DNA of 64,000 bases from a virus: IMG/VR virus record IMGVR_UViG_3300035698_004085, positions 1 through 64,000 of that record; one strand, 5' to 3'. Under the pieces are notes generated by a model. The model did no database searches. It was not told the DNA's origin and saw nothing but the letters and a program-made list of their open reading frames with translations. Positions 25,533-35,996 of the stretch are shown one piece after another (the first letter of the stretch is position 1; each line of letters starts with the position of its first letter). The position numbers and the translations under genes are program-made.

Positions 25533-27873
25533 TTACATACTCAGTTTTGATTTTGCTGAGATTACTCGCCAAATTTCTAATTTGCAGCAGTCTTATGTTG
25601 ACTTAGCTAAGACACAAGCAGATCATGCTTCAAAATCCCGCCAAGAGCTAGACTTAATCGAAGAGCAAGTTTCTCGCATTACTTCGTCTTTGGACAATTC
25701 CTTTCAAAATCTGGATAAGTATTATACCGGTCTTTTTGGAAAACTAGAAACAACGATTGACTATTTTAAAAACTTAGAAACGTATTCAAAAAACGTTACT
25801 GAGAATTTAAAGAGTCTGAATAATGTTGATCTAGCTAACTTGGGTAAGTCTGGCGGAGAGACTATAAGTGAGAGGCTTGCTGAGGTTTCCCCAGGTGAGG
25901 GTCCTGGCGATTTTATGTCGATGGACATGTCTATAAGAGCTGGTTCTGCTGATGCGGCTGAGGGTGCACTAGCTAAAGCTGAGGCTGCTATTAAGGCTGC
26001 GAAAGAGGCTGTTATTGAAGCGAATAAAGCCAAGGGAATAATGGCTAAGACTTCTGAGGCGATGTCCAAGAAAATTCAGCAGGAGTTAAAAAACGCTAAA
26101 CGAAAAGTAGGAGGTATGTTTTCGGGAGCTACTGGTGGAGCTTTAGCTGGCGGCGGTATGGCGGGTATGATTGGCTTGATTCTATTAGGAACGCAGGAAA
26201 GCCAACGTAAGGGGGCAGAAGCCTCTGAGATGTTCAACGTTCTAGCTGCTGGAGGAGATGTTTTTGACAAGGAGACTAAGAGGGCTTCTAAGTGGTTTGC
26301 TAGGTTTGGGGAACATGCTCAAGCGAAGATGGGGATCGGGCGTAAGGCAATTCAAGGGTTGAATAAGCAGCTTATTGATATTGGTCTTAAGGGAAAAGAT
26401 TTATTAAAAGACTACGGAAAAGAGGTTGATGACGTTAGTGCGAGCGTGACATCAACCACGTTGGCTCTGGACCTTATGTTCCAAAAAGGAATAGGGTCTT
26501 CGATGACGGACGTTACTACTCTTGTAAAAGATTATGGAGACGAGTTAGGTGAAGCTACTGAGAAGTACAAAAGGTTAAATTTTGAAGCTCAGAGATCTGA
26601 AATAGGGGTTGGTAGATTTGTTGGAGCGGTAATGGAAGGTACGGCTGCTCTTTCTCAATACGGCATTGAGATGGAAGATACTACTGAAGTTATGCGGACA
26701 ATGGTTGGTTACTATAAGGAGATGGGTTTAGACAAGGAAGTAGCCGGTACGTTTGCGGGTGAGGCGACTAAAGGGTTGATGCAAGGGGTTGGAAATATGT
26801 CTTTTGGCATGACGGCTCAAATTGCTCAGACTATGAGGCAAGACCAAGGGTTGCCGGTGATGGATGCTCTGGGAGCTAGGCAGTGGTTTAAAGAGGGAGC
26901 ACAGCGTGTTTCTGAAGGTGAGGATACAGGGTTTAGCGTAAGAGCTATTAAGGCAATTCATAAGTTTATTACTAATCGCGTAGGGGGCGGTAGACCTGCT
27001 CAAATTATGTTTGCTGAGCAAGAGATGGGAATGGAGAATGCTCCAGCTGCGGCGTTTATTGATAGGGCTGGGAAGTTGGCGGCGGGCGTAAAGATAGACG
27101 AGTTAACCCCTGAGGAACAGAAGGCTCATAAGAAACAGTTCGAGAGACAGAGTGATACGCTTACTGATCTTCAAAAGAATCAATATGACTTAATCCAGAG
27201 TTTGGCTAAGATAGGTTCTGGTCTTATAAAGATTTTAACTAGTATTTTAGGAGTTCTTATTGCTGGTATTCAAGGGTTGCCTATTCTTATTACTGCTGCT
27301 ATTAAGATGCTTACCGGAGATGCTGAAGAAAAGCAAGCTGGAAGAGATGAGATAAAGCTGTATAAAGCTGTTATGGAGGCACAGGTTGATACTTTTACGT
27401 CTGGAGCTAGTGATATATGGGAAGGAACAAAGGGGGCAGGTGGAGTACTCATGGATGCTTTTTCTGGGGTTCCTAGCTTGAAAAAAGCTATGGATATGAA
27501 AAGTTCATGGGGGGATATGGGCAATCTTATTGCGGATAAGGTAGAAGCGGGATTAGCTCCAGTGAAACAGGGGCTTATTGACGTGCAGATGTCTTTAGCT
27601 AATTTTATTGGGCTTAGCGATGACGCTAAACACAGGATACGAACGGATAACATAGATCGAGGTCCTGTTGGATCGCTGCATCCTAGTTTTCAAAAGACTA
27701 TGGACGCTCACGGGTTAAGTCTTGGTAGCTCTGGCAAGCCTAAATCCTCTAACCGGAGTTCTTCAGCTGGGGATGCAGCTCCTAGACATACTTTTTTGCC
27801 AGCTAAAACAGAGATACCTGCTGAGCATATAAATAAAGTTGTATCTATTTTAAAAGAGAAGACGCTTAAATAA
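25519..27873 (+). CDS. Tape measure-like protein 1
   Basis: 784 residues. N-terminal coiled coil (about 1-100), an Ala/Lys-rich helix (about 150-190), a hydrophobic Gly-rich stretch (GGALAGGGMAGMIGLILLG at about 205-225), a long helical middle, a second hydrophobic block near residues 570-600 (ILGVLIAGIQGLPILITAAI) and a flexible Ser/Gly/Pro-rich end. This is typical for tape measure proteins, which set tail length and leave through the tube. It follows the frameshifting chaperone, as expected, and shares its plan with the next gene. Confidence 0.7.
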   Translation: MPADNYILSFDFAEITRQISNLQQSYVDLAKTQADHASKSRQELDLIEEQVSRITSSLDNSFQNLDKYYTGLFGKLETTIDYFKNLETYSKNVTENLKSLNNVDLANLGKSGGETISERLAEVSPGEGPGDFMSMDMSIRAGSADAAEGALAKAEAAIKAAKEAVIEANKAKGIMAKTSEAMSKKIQQELKNAKRKVGGMFSGATGGALAGGGMAGMIGLILLGTQESQRKGAEASEMFNVLAAGGDVFDKETKRASKWFARFGEHAQAKMGIGRKAIQGLNKQLIDIGLKGKDLLKDYGKEVDDVSASVTSTTLALDLMFQKGIGSSMTDVTTLVKDYGDELGEATEKYKRLNFEAQRSEIGVGRFVGAVMEGTAALSQYGIEMEDTTEVMRTMVGYYKEMGLDKEVAGTFAGEATKGLMQGVGNMSFGMTAQIAQTMRQDQGLPVMDALGARQWFKEGAQRVSEGEDTGFSVRAIKAIHKFITNRVGGGRPAQIMFAEQEMGMENAPAAAFIDRAGKLAAGVKIDELTPEEQKAHKKQFERQSDTLTDLQKNQYDLIQSLAKIGSGLIKILTSILGVLIAGIQGLPILITAAIKMLTGDAEEKQAGRDEIKLYKAVMEAQVDTFTSGASDIWEGTKGAGGVLMDAFSGVPSLKKAMDMKSSWGDMGNLIADKVEAGLAPVKQGLIDVQMSLANFIGLSDDAKHRIRTDNIDRGPVGSLHPSFQKTMDAHGLSLGSSGKPKSSNRSSSAGDAAPRHTFLPAKTEIPAEHINKVVSILKEKTLK

Positions 27874-30659
27874 TGATTATTGACCTTCAAAAATTGGAAG
27901 AGATTAAGCATCAGTTTGCTGAGTTGGGCAGAACTGTTTCTGATGTTTCTTCTAGTACTGAAGCGTCTTCTAAGGTTGCTTTATTAGCTGTTAACGAGCT
28001 TCAAGAGGCTATTTTTAGTGCAATTAACTTTGAGCAGCTAGGTAAGGTGGCTGATTCAGTTAATGAGATTGCTGACTACGCTGAGGATTTTTCAAATATA
28101 GTTGATTCTTTAACTGAGAGTTTTTCAGGATTTGATGCTTTTAGCGACGCACTGGGGGAAGCGTCGGTTAAGTTTTCTAAGGTCGCTGCTGACCTTGATG
28201 ACCTCTATAATAAGAAAGGTCCTGTAGACTCGGCAGGGATGCCTGGAAAGAAGAAGAGTGCTAAAAAGACAAGAATGCCTAAGATGCTTAAGAAAGAGCT
28301 TTCAGGCGTCAAGGGTAAAGCCGGATCGCTTCTGAGTACTCTTAAGATTCCCAAGCCTGGAATGATTGCTGCTGGTCTTTTGGGATTAATGGCTTATGGA
28401 GTTAAGGAGCAGCAAAGAGTCGCTGCTGAAGCTGGAGAGGTCAGGAACATACTGATCACAACCTATGACGGGTTGTCTAAAGACATTGTTAGTAAGGGCA
28501 CTAGTTATATATCTTCATTTCAAGAGCACTTACAAAAAGCTTATGGTATTGCTAAAGGAGAAGTTCAAGATGTAGCAAAAACATTTGCTAAGGCGGGAAT
28601 TAGTATTGAGGAGATGCTTCAAGGCGTTGATAAGGAGTTAGGGCTAGTTGGGAAATCCTATATCTCGTTTACGCTAGGCGTTGATAAGATGCTTGAGCTG
28701 GCTGGCGGGTCTACGGCTCAGAAGATGGTAGACTATGCTAATAAGTATGGAATGAGTTTTAAGGAGTCTAAAGCTACTATTATGCGTATGGTAGATTTGG
28801 GGCAGCAGTCCGGTATTGGAACTATGCAGTTTATGAAAAATATTGAGACTGCAGGAGACGCTTTAGGAAAGTTAGGATTTAAATTGTCGTCGGTTATAGA
28901 TTTGGCGACAACTTTACAAGAGTCTTTTGAGAAAATAGGCGTTCCTAAACATTTGGCTGGTAAGCAAACCGCCGTAGGGCTTCAACAGATGGCTCAGGGT
29001 CTTTCTCAGATGTCTGATGGTTGGAAGGCTCTAATGGGGGAAGAACTAGGCTATGGCAGCGGTCTAGAAGCCGTACAAGGGTTTAATGAGCGGTTTCTGG
29101 AGTTGTCTAAAGGTGGAGAGAGCGGAGCTGAGGATTTTGATAAGTTTTTAACTACTATTGTTGATAGAGTTGGCACAGCCGTTGGTGGAGATGAAGTTAG
29201 GCAACGTTCTATTTTAGAAAAAGACTTGGGCATGGGTTTTGAAGGTGCAATGATTGCGACTAGACTTGTGAAGGCTATTAAAGCTGGAGATAAAAATAAG
29301 GCTAAAGAGCTTAGAAAGGAGCTAAAGAAGGAGATAAAGAATTCTTTTGAGACTGAGAAAGAAAAGAGAAAAGCTTGGGAACTCCACATGAATCAGTGGA
29401 TGAAGGCTTTGTCAGAAATAGGGCAAGGTCTTTTAGGTCTTGTGTTAGAGGCGCTTGCTTCAATGATAGCTTATGTAAAGTCCGTTCCTGAGTTGTTTAT
29501 GAATATGCTTGAGGGTGGGAAAAAGGGAGCGTTAGCAAATGAGGCGTTAAGGAAGAAGATTGCTGGAGTTTCTTCAGGAGCGGGGGCACACGCTGCGAAG
29601 ATTAAAAAGGCGTGGAAAAAACTAGGAAAGCACGGTAAATCATTATTAGGAGATGCAATAGGCTCATCGATGGATAACCTGGAAGCTGCTATTAATTTCA
29701 ACCCTTCTGTAACTGCAATTGGTAAGCTAGGTAGTGCTGGTAAGTCTAGCGTTCCTTCGTCTAGGGTGCAGCTGGTCCCTGTAGCAGCCGGTCGAGTTGG
29801 ATCATCAGCGTCGGGCTTTGGCGGATCGCGTTCTAACGCTTCGTCTGTTGCTGGCTCTCAGGTTGCACCATCATTAATTGGCTCGTCGGATGAGGGAGAC
29901 ATAGATAGTGATTGGGAGAGCGAGTCATCGTGGAAAGGCGAGCGTCCTCTTCAGATTGTGTCTCATGGTGTTTCAGATGAGGGTAATATTAGTATTGCTT
30001 TGGTAGGTGACTGTCCAAGGTGTGCGTTAGCTTTTGACGGTGGCAATAACGAAGACATATCTGAAAAAAGTATTAATGCTGGCGGTTCGAGTGACTTAGA
30101 TGTTTTAGCTAAAATGTTGTTTTCAGAGGGAGGTCCTGGGAAAATAAATGCGAGGGGTGGAAGTAAGGAGCTAGCTGGTATTGCCTTTACTGCATTGAAT
30201 AGGAAGAAGTTAAGGGGTAGGCACCAAGGAAAGAGCCTATCAGATATTATTACTAATAAGTTAGGTTATGGTAAGCAGGGTGGTAGAAAAGGTCATAGCA
30301 GGGAGTATGCGACGGCGCGTAAGGTTACTGAAAAAAATAGGGCTGAGTATGATCAGGTAAGGGATCTTGCTGGCGATATTTTAGCAGGAGATGTTGAGAA
30401 TCCTGTAGGAAAAGCTACTATGTTCCTCCATAATACTTTTGGGCAAGGCTATGGATCAAGAAAACATCCTGAAACTCGTAAGGCTCTTGCCCCTTTTGCA
30501 GATCCTAATAAGTCAGATAGTGTAAATACGGAAAATATTAAAACTGCTAGATTCTATGCAGAAAAAGGCAGGGGGAAAGATGCGCCTGAAAGAGGAAGAA
30601 AAGATGCAGCGTATAACGCTAAGTTTAATAAAGTACGTAGCGAAGGTGGATTACGGTAA
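27873..30659 (+). CDS. Tape measure-like protein 2 with C-terminal SleB-like hydrolase
   Basis: 928 residues starting at ATG 27873, overlapping the previous stop (TAATG). Residues about 1-700 resemble tape measure protein 1 in plan: helical start, a Lys-rich region followed by hydrophobic GMIAAGLLGLMAYG, and a long helical core. Residues about 741-905 look like a cell-wall hydrolase of the SleB (Hydrolase_2) type: LAKMLFSEGGP with the likely catalytic Glu, then ELAGIAFTALNR and later ATMFLHNTFGQG. Such ends help cut peptidoglycan during DNA entry. A Ser/Gly-rich linker (about 630-670) joins the two parts. Confidence 0.65.
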   Translation: MIIDLQKLEEIKHQFAELGRTVSDVSSSTEASSKVALLAVNELQEAIFSAINFEQLGKVADSVNEIADYAEDFSNIVDSLTESFSGFDAFSDALGEASVKFSKVAADLDDLYNKKGPVDSAGMPGKKKSAKKTRMPKMLKKELSGVKGKAGSLLSTLKIPKPGMIAAGLLGLMAYGVKEQQRVAAEAGEVRNILITTYDGLSKDIVSKGTSYISSFQEHLQKAYGIAKGEVQDVAKTFAKAGISIEEMLQGVDKELGLVGKSYISFTLGVDKMLELAGGSTAQKMVDYANKYGMSFKESKATIMRMVDLGQQSGIGTMQFMKNIETAGDALGKLGFKLSSVIDLATTLQESFEKIGVPKHLAGKQTAVGLQQMAQGLSQMSDGWKALMGEELGYGSGLEAVQGFNERFLELSKGGESGAEDFDKFLTTIVDRVGTAVGGDEVRQRSILEKDLGMGFEGAMIATRLVKAIKAGDKNKAKELRKELKKEIKNSFETEKEKRKAWELHMNQWMKALSEIGQGLLGLVLEALASMIAYVKSVPELFMNMLEGGKKGALANEALRKKIAGVSSGAGAHAAKIKKAWKKLGKHGKSLLGDAIGSSMDNLEAAINFNPSVTAIGKLGSAGKSSVPSSRVQLVPVAAGRVGSSASGFGGSRSNASSVAGSQVAPSLIGSSDEGDIDSDWESESSWKGERPLQIVSHGVSDEGNISIALVGDCPRCALAFDGGNNEDISEKSINAGGSSDLDVLAKMLFSEGGPGKINARGGSKELAGIAFTALNRKKLRGRHQGKSLSDIITNKLGYGKQGGRKGHSREYATARKVTEKNRAEYDQVRDLAGDILAGDVENPVGKATMFLHNTFGQGYGSRKHPETRKALAPFADPNKSDSVNTENIKTARFYAEKGRGKDAPERGRKDAAYNAKFNKVRSEGGLR

Positions 30660-30688
30660 AATAGGAAGTCGGAGTATATTGTATTAAT

Positions 30689-30710
30689 CTTGGATTATAT
30701 GCAGTAAAAT
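30689..30710 (+). promoter_or_regulatory. Weak late-type promoter candidate P5
   Basis: CTTGGA (30689-30694), 10 bases, TAAAAT (30705-30710), just before the gene at 30722. The TTTAAA element is absent, and the TATA-like box lies only 11 bases before the ATG, so it would give an almost leaderless message. Confidence 0.25.
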
Positions 30711-30721
30711 AAGGATGAAAA

Positions 30722-31483
30722 ATGTCAGGTGAAGCAAGAAGTGTGGTATCTAATTTTGCGATGGTTTTAGAGAAGGCGTTTAACCCTTACGACGATAAGT
30801 CTATAAGAGTGCCGTTTTACCTAACCTCGTCTTATAGAAAGCGTTTGGGGGTTCCTGGTGTCTCAATGGTCGTAAACCCATCTAGCGTATCGTTTCGTCA
30901 AGCTAAGAGGACAACTCAAAGGGATACTCAAGGTGGAAAGGTCTATTATCACTGGGCTAACCAATTGGGGCGGAACAATGACGTTTTAGAGATGGATTTT
31001 GTAGGCACTACGGGTAACCTAAATCTTCAAAATGGTACTATTGCAACTACGGCTGTTGGTGGCAACAATATATTTGGAGGTGCTACAGACTGGTTAAATG
31101 AAAAAGCAGCGGCTACTACGGACGCACAAGACGATAATCCTGCTTCAGTTAGGCTACAAGGATCTGGTTATTCTGTTTCGTCTGCAAAGAAGCTTGCTAA
31201 TTTTATGAATTTGTATTCATTGACTCGTGAGCCTATGACAGATCCTAAAACTGGCGCTCCAGTTCTTTATTACATTGCTTATAGTAGTCCTTTATTTGGG
31301 AATACATTTGTTAATTTTATTGGACACTTTAATAGGGTTATGGATATTACGGACGATGCAAGTGATCCGTTTAGGAAGAGTTATAGTTTTGGATTTACGG
31401 CTATCGCTTCAACCCCTTCAATGGACTATGTGTATTCAACGGTCGTAAATAACCTAAAATCCATATTTTCTAATCCTATTTAA
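30722..31483 (+). CDS. Baseplate-associated structural protein
   Basis: 253 residues, starting MSGEARSVVSNFAMVLEKAF. The segment VPGVSMVVNPSSVSFRQAKR followed by YYHWANQLGRNN and LEMDFVGTTGNL is the type seen in tail/baseplate proteins next to hub genes. The central part is beta-rich; the end (YSFGFTAIASTPS) is also strand-like. It lies between tape measure and hub genes, so a role in joining the tail tube to the hub is likely. No precise family. Confidence 0.55.
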   Translation: MSGEARSVVSNFAMVLEKAFNPYDDKSIRVPFYLTSSYRKRLGVPGVSMVVNPSSVSFRQAKRTTQRDTQGGKVYYHWANQLGRNNDVLEMDFVGTTGNLNLQNGTIATTAVGGNNIFGGATDWLNEKAAATTDAQDDNPASVRLQGSGYSVSSAKKLANFMNLYSLTREPMTDPKTGAPVLYYIAYSSPLFGNTFVNFIGHFNRVMDITDDASDPFRKSYSFGFTAIASTPSMDYVYSTVVNNLKSIFSNPI

Positions 31484-31492
31484 GGCGGTAGT

Positions 31493-34201
31493 ATGACTGA
31501 CCAACTAATAAATGAACTTTCTACCGACAGCATTAATAGGGTTGGGTTTCCTTTATGTAAGGTTTTTATCTATGGTCAAGAGGTTACGCCTGATATTATC
31601 AGCGTTAGGGTTAATCAAGCTGGCGGAAGCACAGAGAGAACTCCGGGAACTTGTACTATTGCTATTGCTAACCCTAAAGATAAGTATATATTGCATCATC
31701 AGGATATTGTAAGTATTGCTAAGAAGAAGGGTTGGCTATCAGGAAGTTGGTCAGACTTTGATTCAACTCATATGACTTCGGATTATACTAATCCTAATTT
31801 GGGAGTTTTGAGCGAAGAAACAAATGTTAATAATCTAAAATTAGCAGGTGGAAGTCTAGATCTTCCTGGCATTGTGTTGGATGAGCTGGCAGCTAGGTTG
31901 TCTGAGGCAAGTGATGATGAGCTACATGTTATTATTCAATCAGTTTTACTGGAAAACTTGGATGGAGGAACTGCTGTTGACATAAGTCTTTCAGAAGCTC
32001 AAGCGTTATCTAAATTGATAATAGCAAATAGGCAGAGTACGTCGAGCCAAGCTGTTGATGCTGGATTGCCAACTGATGCGTGGGAAGGGCTTGATCTAAC
32101 TTATAAAGTAAAACAAGAGGTTGTTACTCAGAAGTTAGAATATACGCAGACATTAAAGAGTGACGAGGCTAATGCTTATAGCAGTGACCTACTTGTTCAG
32201 GAAGATCGGTTAATTTATGACTATCCAATGTCTGAAGGTGATTGTGTATTTAATTTGAATGATCCTGTTAGAGTTGCATTTAGAGATCCTTTTGACCCTC
32301 GTATTTGGTATTGGATGTTTACTGGGTTTGTCGATACCTGGACTGACGACGCGGGTACTAATTTTGATTCTATTATTTCAATCAATTGTACAGACGTTAC
32401 GAAGATGGCTAGATATTCGCTAGCTGAGATAAAGACGGGACTTTTGGATGCTAACATAGAATCTATTATTAATGGAGTTACTACAGAGGATAAGAAAGTT
32501 GCAGATACTGGAGTGCCTGCGGCTAATGAGATTTTTTCTTATCTTAGTATTCCTGAAATTTTAGAGATTATCTTTTTTGGATCTGACTCTGCAAAAACGT
32601 TAGTAGCTAATAGTGGGTTAGCAATGGCTGAGACGGTGGATGACTTGTTAGCTGATAACCTTTTTGAAACATTGAGCGCTGAGGAGTGGGAATCTAAGTT
32701 TATGGCTCAGTTTAACTTTTCTAGAGAAGAGGTACAGAGTTTTATGCCTTCTGCTGATATTCTTGTAGATGTTTCTGCCTCGGGGGGGTATTCTGTTGGT
32801 GATATTAGCGACATTTCGTGGTCTACTATTAAGAATAAGGTAGCAGATGCTTATACGGTTCAATCGTTAAAGAGAATAAATCCGTTAAGCTGGTATGGTA
32901 TTTCTTCTCCTAGAGATGTTTCATTCAAACGCAGTAGCCCAGGTAGAGGATTGCACATATACGTGTACGGAGAGCCTAGCGCTGCCGATAATGCCTACGG
33001 AGCAACCCCTTTAAAAGATTTGTTTACTCTTAACGAGGAAATCCATCACAGGGTTAGAGAATCAGATCTTAAGGTGATGTCTGCGGCTTCTTCAAATGAG
33101 TATGATACTTTATATGAGATTAATCAGTCTGTAACCTTTGAGTCTCCTAATGCTATTGAAAAGGTAATTAGTAAGATTGGAACTGATTTAACTAATTATC
33201 CTGTGGGGCATGGCAGAGTTATCTATGTAGCTCCTGCCAAGATGGATTCTATAAGCGGAGAGAGCATTCTAGATCGCGGCATGGGTGGAGTTGGGTCTAT
33301 GCACTCAGTCTTTAAGGATCGATTGACTTACTTGTATGACTTAGCAGACATAGTAGAATGGCGGTTTTACGCATCTCCTAGGGGTGATGTTCTATTTGAA
33401 ATGCCATTTTATGATTTTGAACCAGATGCTTTTTTTGAGAGTAGTCAGCAGTCAGAGGATCTGGGAGATACCTATAAGGACAAGACTTTTATTTATGAGT
33501 CTACGTTTGGTGAGCAGTATGCAGGTGACTATGATGAAAATGCAGATGACCTTACCACTATGGCGATGGATTTAAACGCTACTGAGAGTGATATTGATTT
33601 TACAACTACTCCAGTTTTTGATTATAGATCTCACTTTACTATTGAGATACATGAGCAATCCGGTTATAGTAATACAAATACAGATAAGGGAATAATAACT
33701 GTATACAGAGCTAAGGACAATATTGTAGCTAGCTTGGAGCAAGTGAACAATAACGAAGATATTAAGAAGTTCTACTATGCTCCTGATAAGGCGTTAATCC
33801 CTACTCTTGGTTTTAGAATCGAGCAGGGTAATCTGTGGTCGTTTGCTCAGGGAGCTTCGGCTGCTGAGATGTACAGCGCTCTTCAACTAAATAAATTGAA
33901 TTCTTCTGCCAGAAATATAGGTCTTCCTACGCTTCCTAAATTTGGATTGATGGTGAATCGTCCGCTTTACTGGGTTTATAGAAATTATTATGCAAATATC
34001 GTTAGCCTGAATCATAGCTTAGTCTGGAATAGTGATGTTAATACTTCAATAAATCTGAATCAGGTTAGAGCTTGGTCAGGAGCGGTTGACGACAAGAACA
34101 AACCTATTTATCGTCACTTCGGCGATTCTAATCGCCCGTTCAACATGGTTGAGATGTTGTCTAAGGCTAAGTCTAAAGACAATCAGAATAGCGGGGTATA
34201 G
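31493..34201 (+). CDS. Baseplate hub protein (gp27/late control D-like)
   Basis: 902 residues. The start (PLCKVFIYGQEVTPDIISVRVNQAGG) and FDPRIWYWMFTGFVDTW at about 265-285 have the look of hub proteins that begin with a tube-like domain and carry a second barrel (ISINCTDVTKMARYSL). The middle is long and the C-terminal part (about 650-860) is beta-rich. The following gene encodes the spike, and hub and spike genes normally sit together. It would form the trimeric hub on which the spike is mounted. The size is larger than T4 gp27. Confidence 0.6.
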   Translation: MTDQLINELSTDSINRVGFPLCKVFIYGQEVTPDIISVRVNQAGGSTERTPGTCTIAIANPKDKYILHHQDIVSIAKKKGWLSGSWSDFDSTHMTSDYTNPNLGVLSEETNVNNLKLAGGSLDLPGIVLDELAARLSEASDDELHVIIQSVLLENLDGGTAVDISLSEAQALSKLIIANRQSTSSQAVDAGLPTDAWEGLDLTYKVKQEVVTQKLEYTQTLKSDEANAYSSDLLVQEDRLIYDYPMSEGDCVFNLNDPVRVAFRDPFDPRIWYWMFTGFVDTWTDDAGTNFDSIISINCTDVTKMARYSLAEIKTGLLDANIESIINGVTTEDKKVADTGVPAANEIFSYLSIPEILEIIFFGSDSAKTLVANSGLAMAETVDDLLADNLFETLSAEEWESKFMAQFNFSREEVQSFMPSADILVDVSASGGYSVGDISDISWSTIKNKVADAYTVQSLKRINPLSWYGISSPRDVSFKRSSPGRGLHIYVYGEPSAADNAYGATPLKDLFTLNEEIHHRVRESDLKVMSAASSNEYDTLYEINQSVTFESPNAIEKVISKIGTDLTNYPVGHGRVIYVAPAKMDSISGESILDRGMGGVGSMHSVFKDRLTYLYDLADIVEWRFYASPRGDVLFEMPFYDFEPDAFFESSQQSEDLGDTYKDKTFIYESTFGEQYAGDYDENADDLTTMAMDLNATESDIDFTTTPVFDYRSHFTIEIHEQSGYSNTNTDKGIITVYRAKDNIVASLEQVNNNEDIKKFYYAPDKALIPTLGFRIEQGNLWSFAQGASAAEMYSALQLNKLNSSARNIGLPTLPKFGLMVNRPLYWVYRNYYANIVSLNHSLVWNSDVNTSINLNQVRAWSGAVDDKNKPIYRHFGDSNRPFNMVEMLSKAKSKDNQNSGV

Positions 34202-34205
34202 AGAT

Positions 34206-35489
34206 ATGGGATTTAATACTGTACTACCGGGAGCTAGCGCTTTTAGAACCAGGGAAAGAAGCCATGAGTCTCTAGCTTATTCAGTGCATAGAGCGAGGGT
34301 AACTGAAGTTTATATAAATAAAGGGTCTGTTAGGGTTGAGTTGGAGACAGTTAGCTACAATGCTGAGGTTCTATTTCCTTTGGTTGGTCTATCTGCGCCT
34401 CCTAGTTTGACTGAGGAAGGTAAAGCTAATTTTAAGCAGGCTTCTTGGGGGAGGTATATTCCTCAAGTTGGAGATATGATGTTAGTAGCTTTTGGCGCTA
34501 ACATGGAGTTGTATGCTCTAGGGTATACGGCTGTCTTTTATCCAGGGTTTGACATAGCTGACGAACAGAACGAAACAACTGGCGGAATTGGTTGGGGAGA
34601 TATTTCTGCAAAAGAGATGAAGCCTGGGGATTGGGATTTTAAATCAGCTAGAAATGCTTCATTGTATTTAGGAGAGAAAGCTAAGATAGCTTCTGGTACG
34701 TGTTCATCCACCTATAATCAGAGTACTCAGGATATAACGAATACTGCTACGCTGCATATGGATAAGTCTGGATCTTCTACTAGGTTATTTGGAGCTGTAA
34801 GAAGGTTTCTGCTACCAACTGATTCTGAGGAGACATACGTTCCTTCAGGTAGGGGCATTACCTACGCACAGGAGCATACAACATCCGTTAAATGGGACGG
34901 TATTCCTGGAGGAGCTGAGTTAGCTAGGTTGTCTATGGGTGACGTAATGGACGATAGCATACCGTCTGTGATGCTCAAGCTTTCTACGTTTGGTCAGCCA
35001 ACTCGTCGCCATTTTTCTGCTAATGATTTTTCAGGGCTTGTTCCTGTTTATGACGAAATTACTGATTGCCTGGGTAACTATGAAGTATTGTCCGTTACTG
35101 GTACTAATTTTATGTGGACAACTGCTCTGGCAAGTTGGAATATAACCAACTTGAATACTACGTTGAATTCTAGCGCTGCTATAAGCCTGACATCTGGCGC
35201 AGCGATGACTCTTAATTCTGGGGCTGCTCTTAGTCTTACGTCTACTGGAAATACGGTGATAACGGCTCCCGTTACTCAGATAGGGAGCGCTGCGGCTTCA
35301 AGTCCTGCAGTTAAGGGCACTGAATATTTGGCAGCGTTTAATGCTTTTTTGACGGCTGTAGTGAGCGCAACTGCGGTAGTGGGGACTGCTCCTCAGAATG
35401 CTACAGCACTAACAGCTATTGGGGCAGCTGCAACAGCATTACAGTCATTAATAGGAAATACAGTTTCAAGTAAGGTATTGGTGGAATAA
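34206..35489 (+). CDS. Baseplate central spike protein (gp5/gpV/VgrG-like)
   Basis: 427 residues from ATG 34206; an upstream in-frame start at 34086 would overlap the hub gene by over 100 bases, so the later ATG is preferred, although no strong Shine-Dalgarno sequence precedes it. Residues about 25-125 look like the OB-fold of spike proteins (HRARVTEVYINKGSVRVELE, then IPQVGDMMLVAFG). Residues about 315-360 are a repeating Ser/Thr/Asn/Ala strand pattern (NLNTTLNSSAAISLTSGAAM), which suggests a triple beta-helix spike. It punctures the outer membrane under the hub. Confidence 0.7.
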   Translation: MGFNTVLPGASAFRTRERSHESLAYSVHRARVTEVYINKGSVRVELETVSYNAEVLFPLVGLSAPPSLTEEGKANFKQASWGRYIPQVGDMMLVAFGANMELYALGYTAVFYPGFDIADEQNETTGGIGWGDISAKEMKPGDWDFKSARNASLYLGEKAKIASGTCSSTYNQSTQDITNTATLHMDKSGSSTRLFGAVRRFLLPTDSEETYVPSGRGITYAQEHTTSVKWDGIPGGAELARLSMGDVMDDSIPSVMLKLSTFGQPTRRHFSANDFSGLVPVYDEITDCLGNYEVLSVTGTNFMWTTALASWNITNLNTTLNSSAAISLTSGAAMTLNSGAALSLTSTGNTVITAPVTQIGSAAASSPAVKGTEYLAAFNAFLTAVVSATAVVGTAPQNATALTAIGAAATALQSLIGNTVSSKVLVE

Positions 35490-35983
35490 TGAGTTTATTA
35501 ACTACAATAGCAGTTTGTATTGCAAGATGGCTATACGAGCAAGCTTCTGCTATCCTTCAAGCTCTTCGTGCATTTGTTGAAATGCTGATAGCAATGATTG
35601 ATGCTCAGATTTTAGCGTTACGCGCAATTATTGCTATGCTTGATCTTGCTAAATTTGTTGAGGAGCAAGTATGGAGTAGGGTTGAGGCTGTTATTGACCA
35701 GATTAGAAATGCTTTAATGGCTGGGTTGCCGGGTCCTGGACAGGATCTATGTCCTGAGTTTTATGCTGCATTTAGCAATCCTGCTTTGGCTTTATTGGAA
35801 GCTGCCTTGGCTGCGTTTATGCCGTACAAGGATAGATGGTTATCTTTTGTTTCTTTAACTGACAGGTTTGACCAGTTATTAACTTATTGGACAGCAACTA
35901 AACAACAACTGTTAGCGATGTTAGACGTTATCGATGACGCACTATATCAAGCGTTGATGGATGAGGCACACTCAATCGAGTAA
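35489..35983 (+). CDS. Small helical baseplate protein
   Basis: 164 residues, starting inside the previous stop (TAATG). Almost wholly alpha-helical with long hydrophobic runs (ILQALRAFVEMLIAMIDAQI, ALLEAALAAF). Mixed hydrophobic and charged residues make soluble helices more likely than membrane segments. No family recognised. Position between spike and gp25-like genes suggests a baseplate component, perhaps one that pairs with the spike. Confidence 0.5.
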   Translation: MSLLTTIAVCIARWLYEQASAILQALRAFVEMLIAMIDAQILALRAIIAMLDLAKFVEEQVWSRVEAVIDQIRNALMAGLPGPGQDLCPEFYAAFSNPALALLEAALAAFMPYKDRWLSFVSLTDRFDQLLTYWTATKQQLLAMLDVIDDALYQALMDEAHSIE

Positions 35984-35996
35984 AAAGGTTTGAAAA

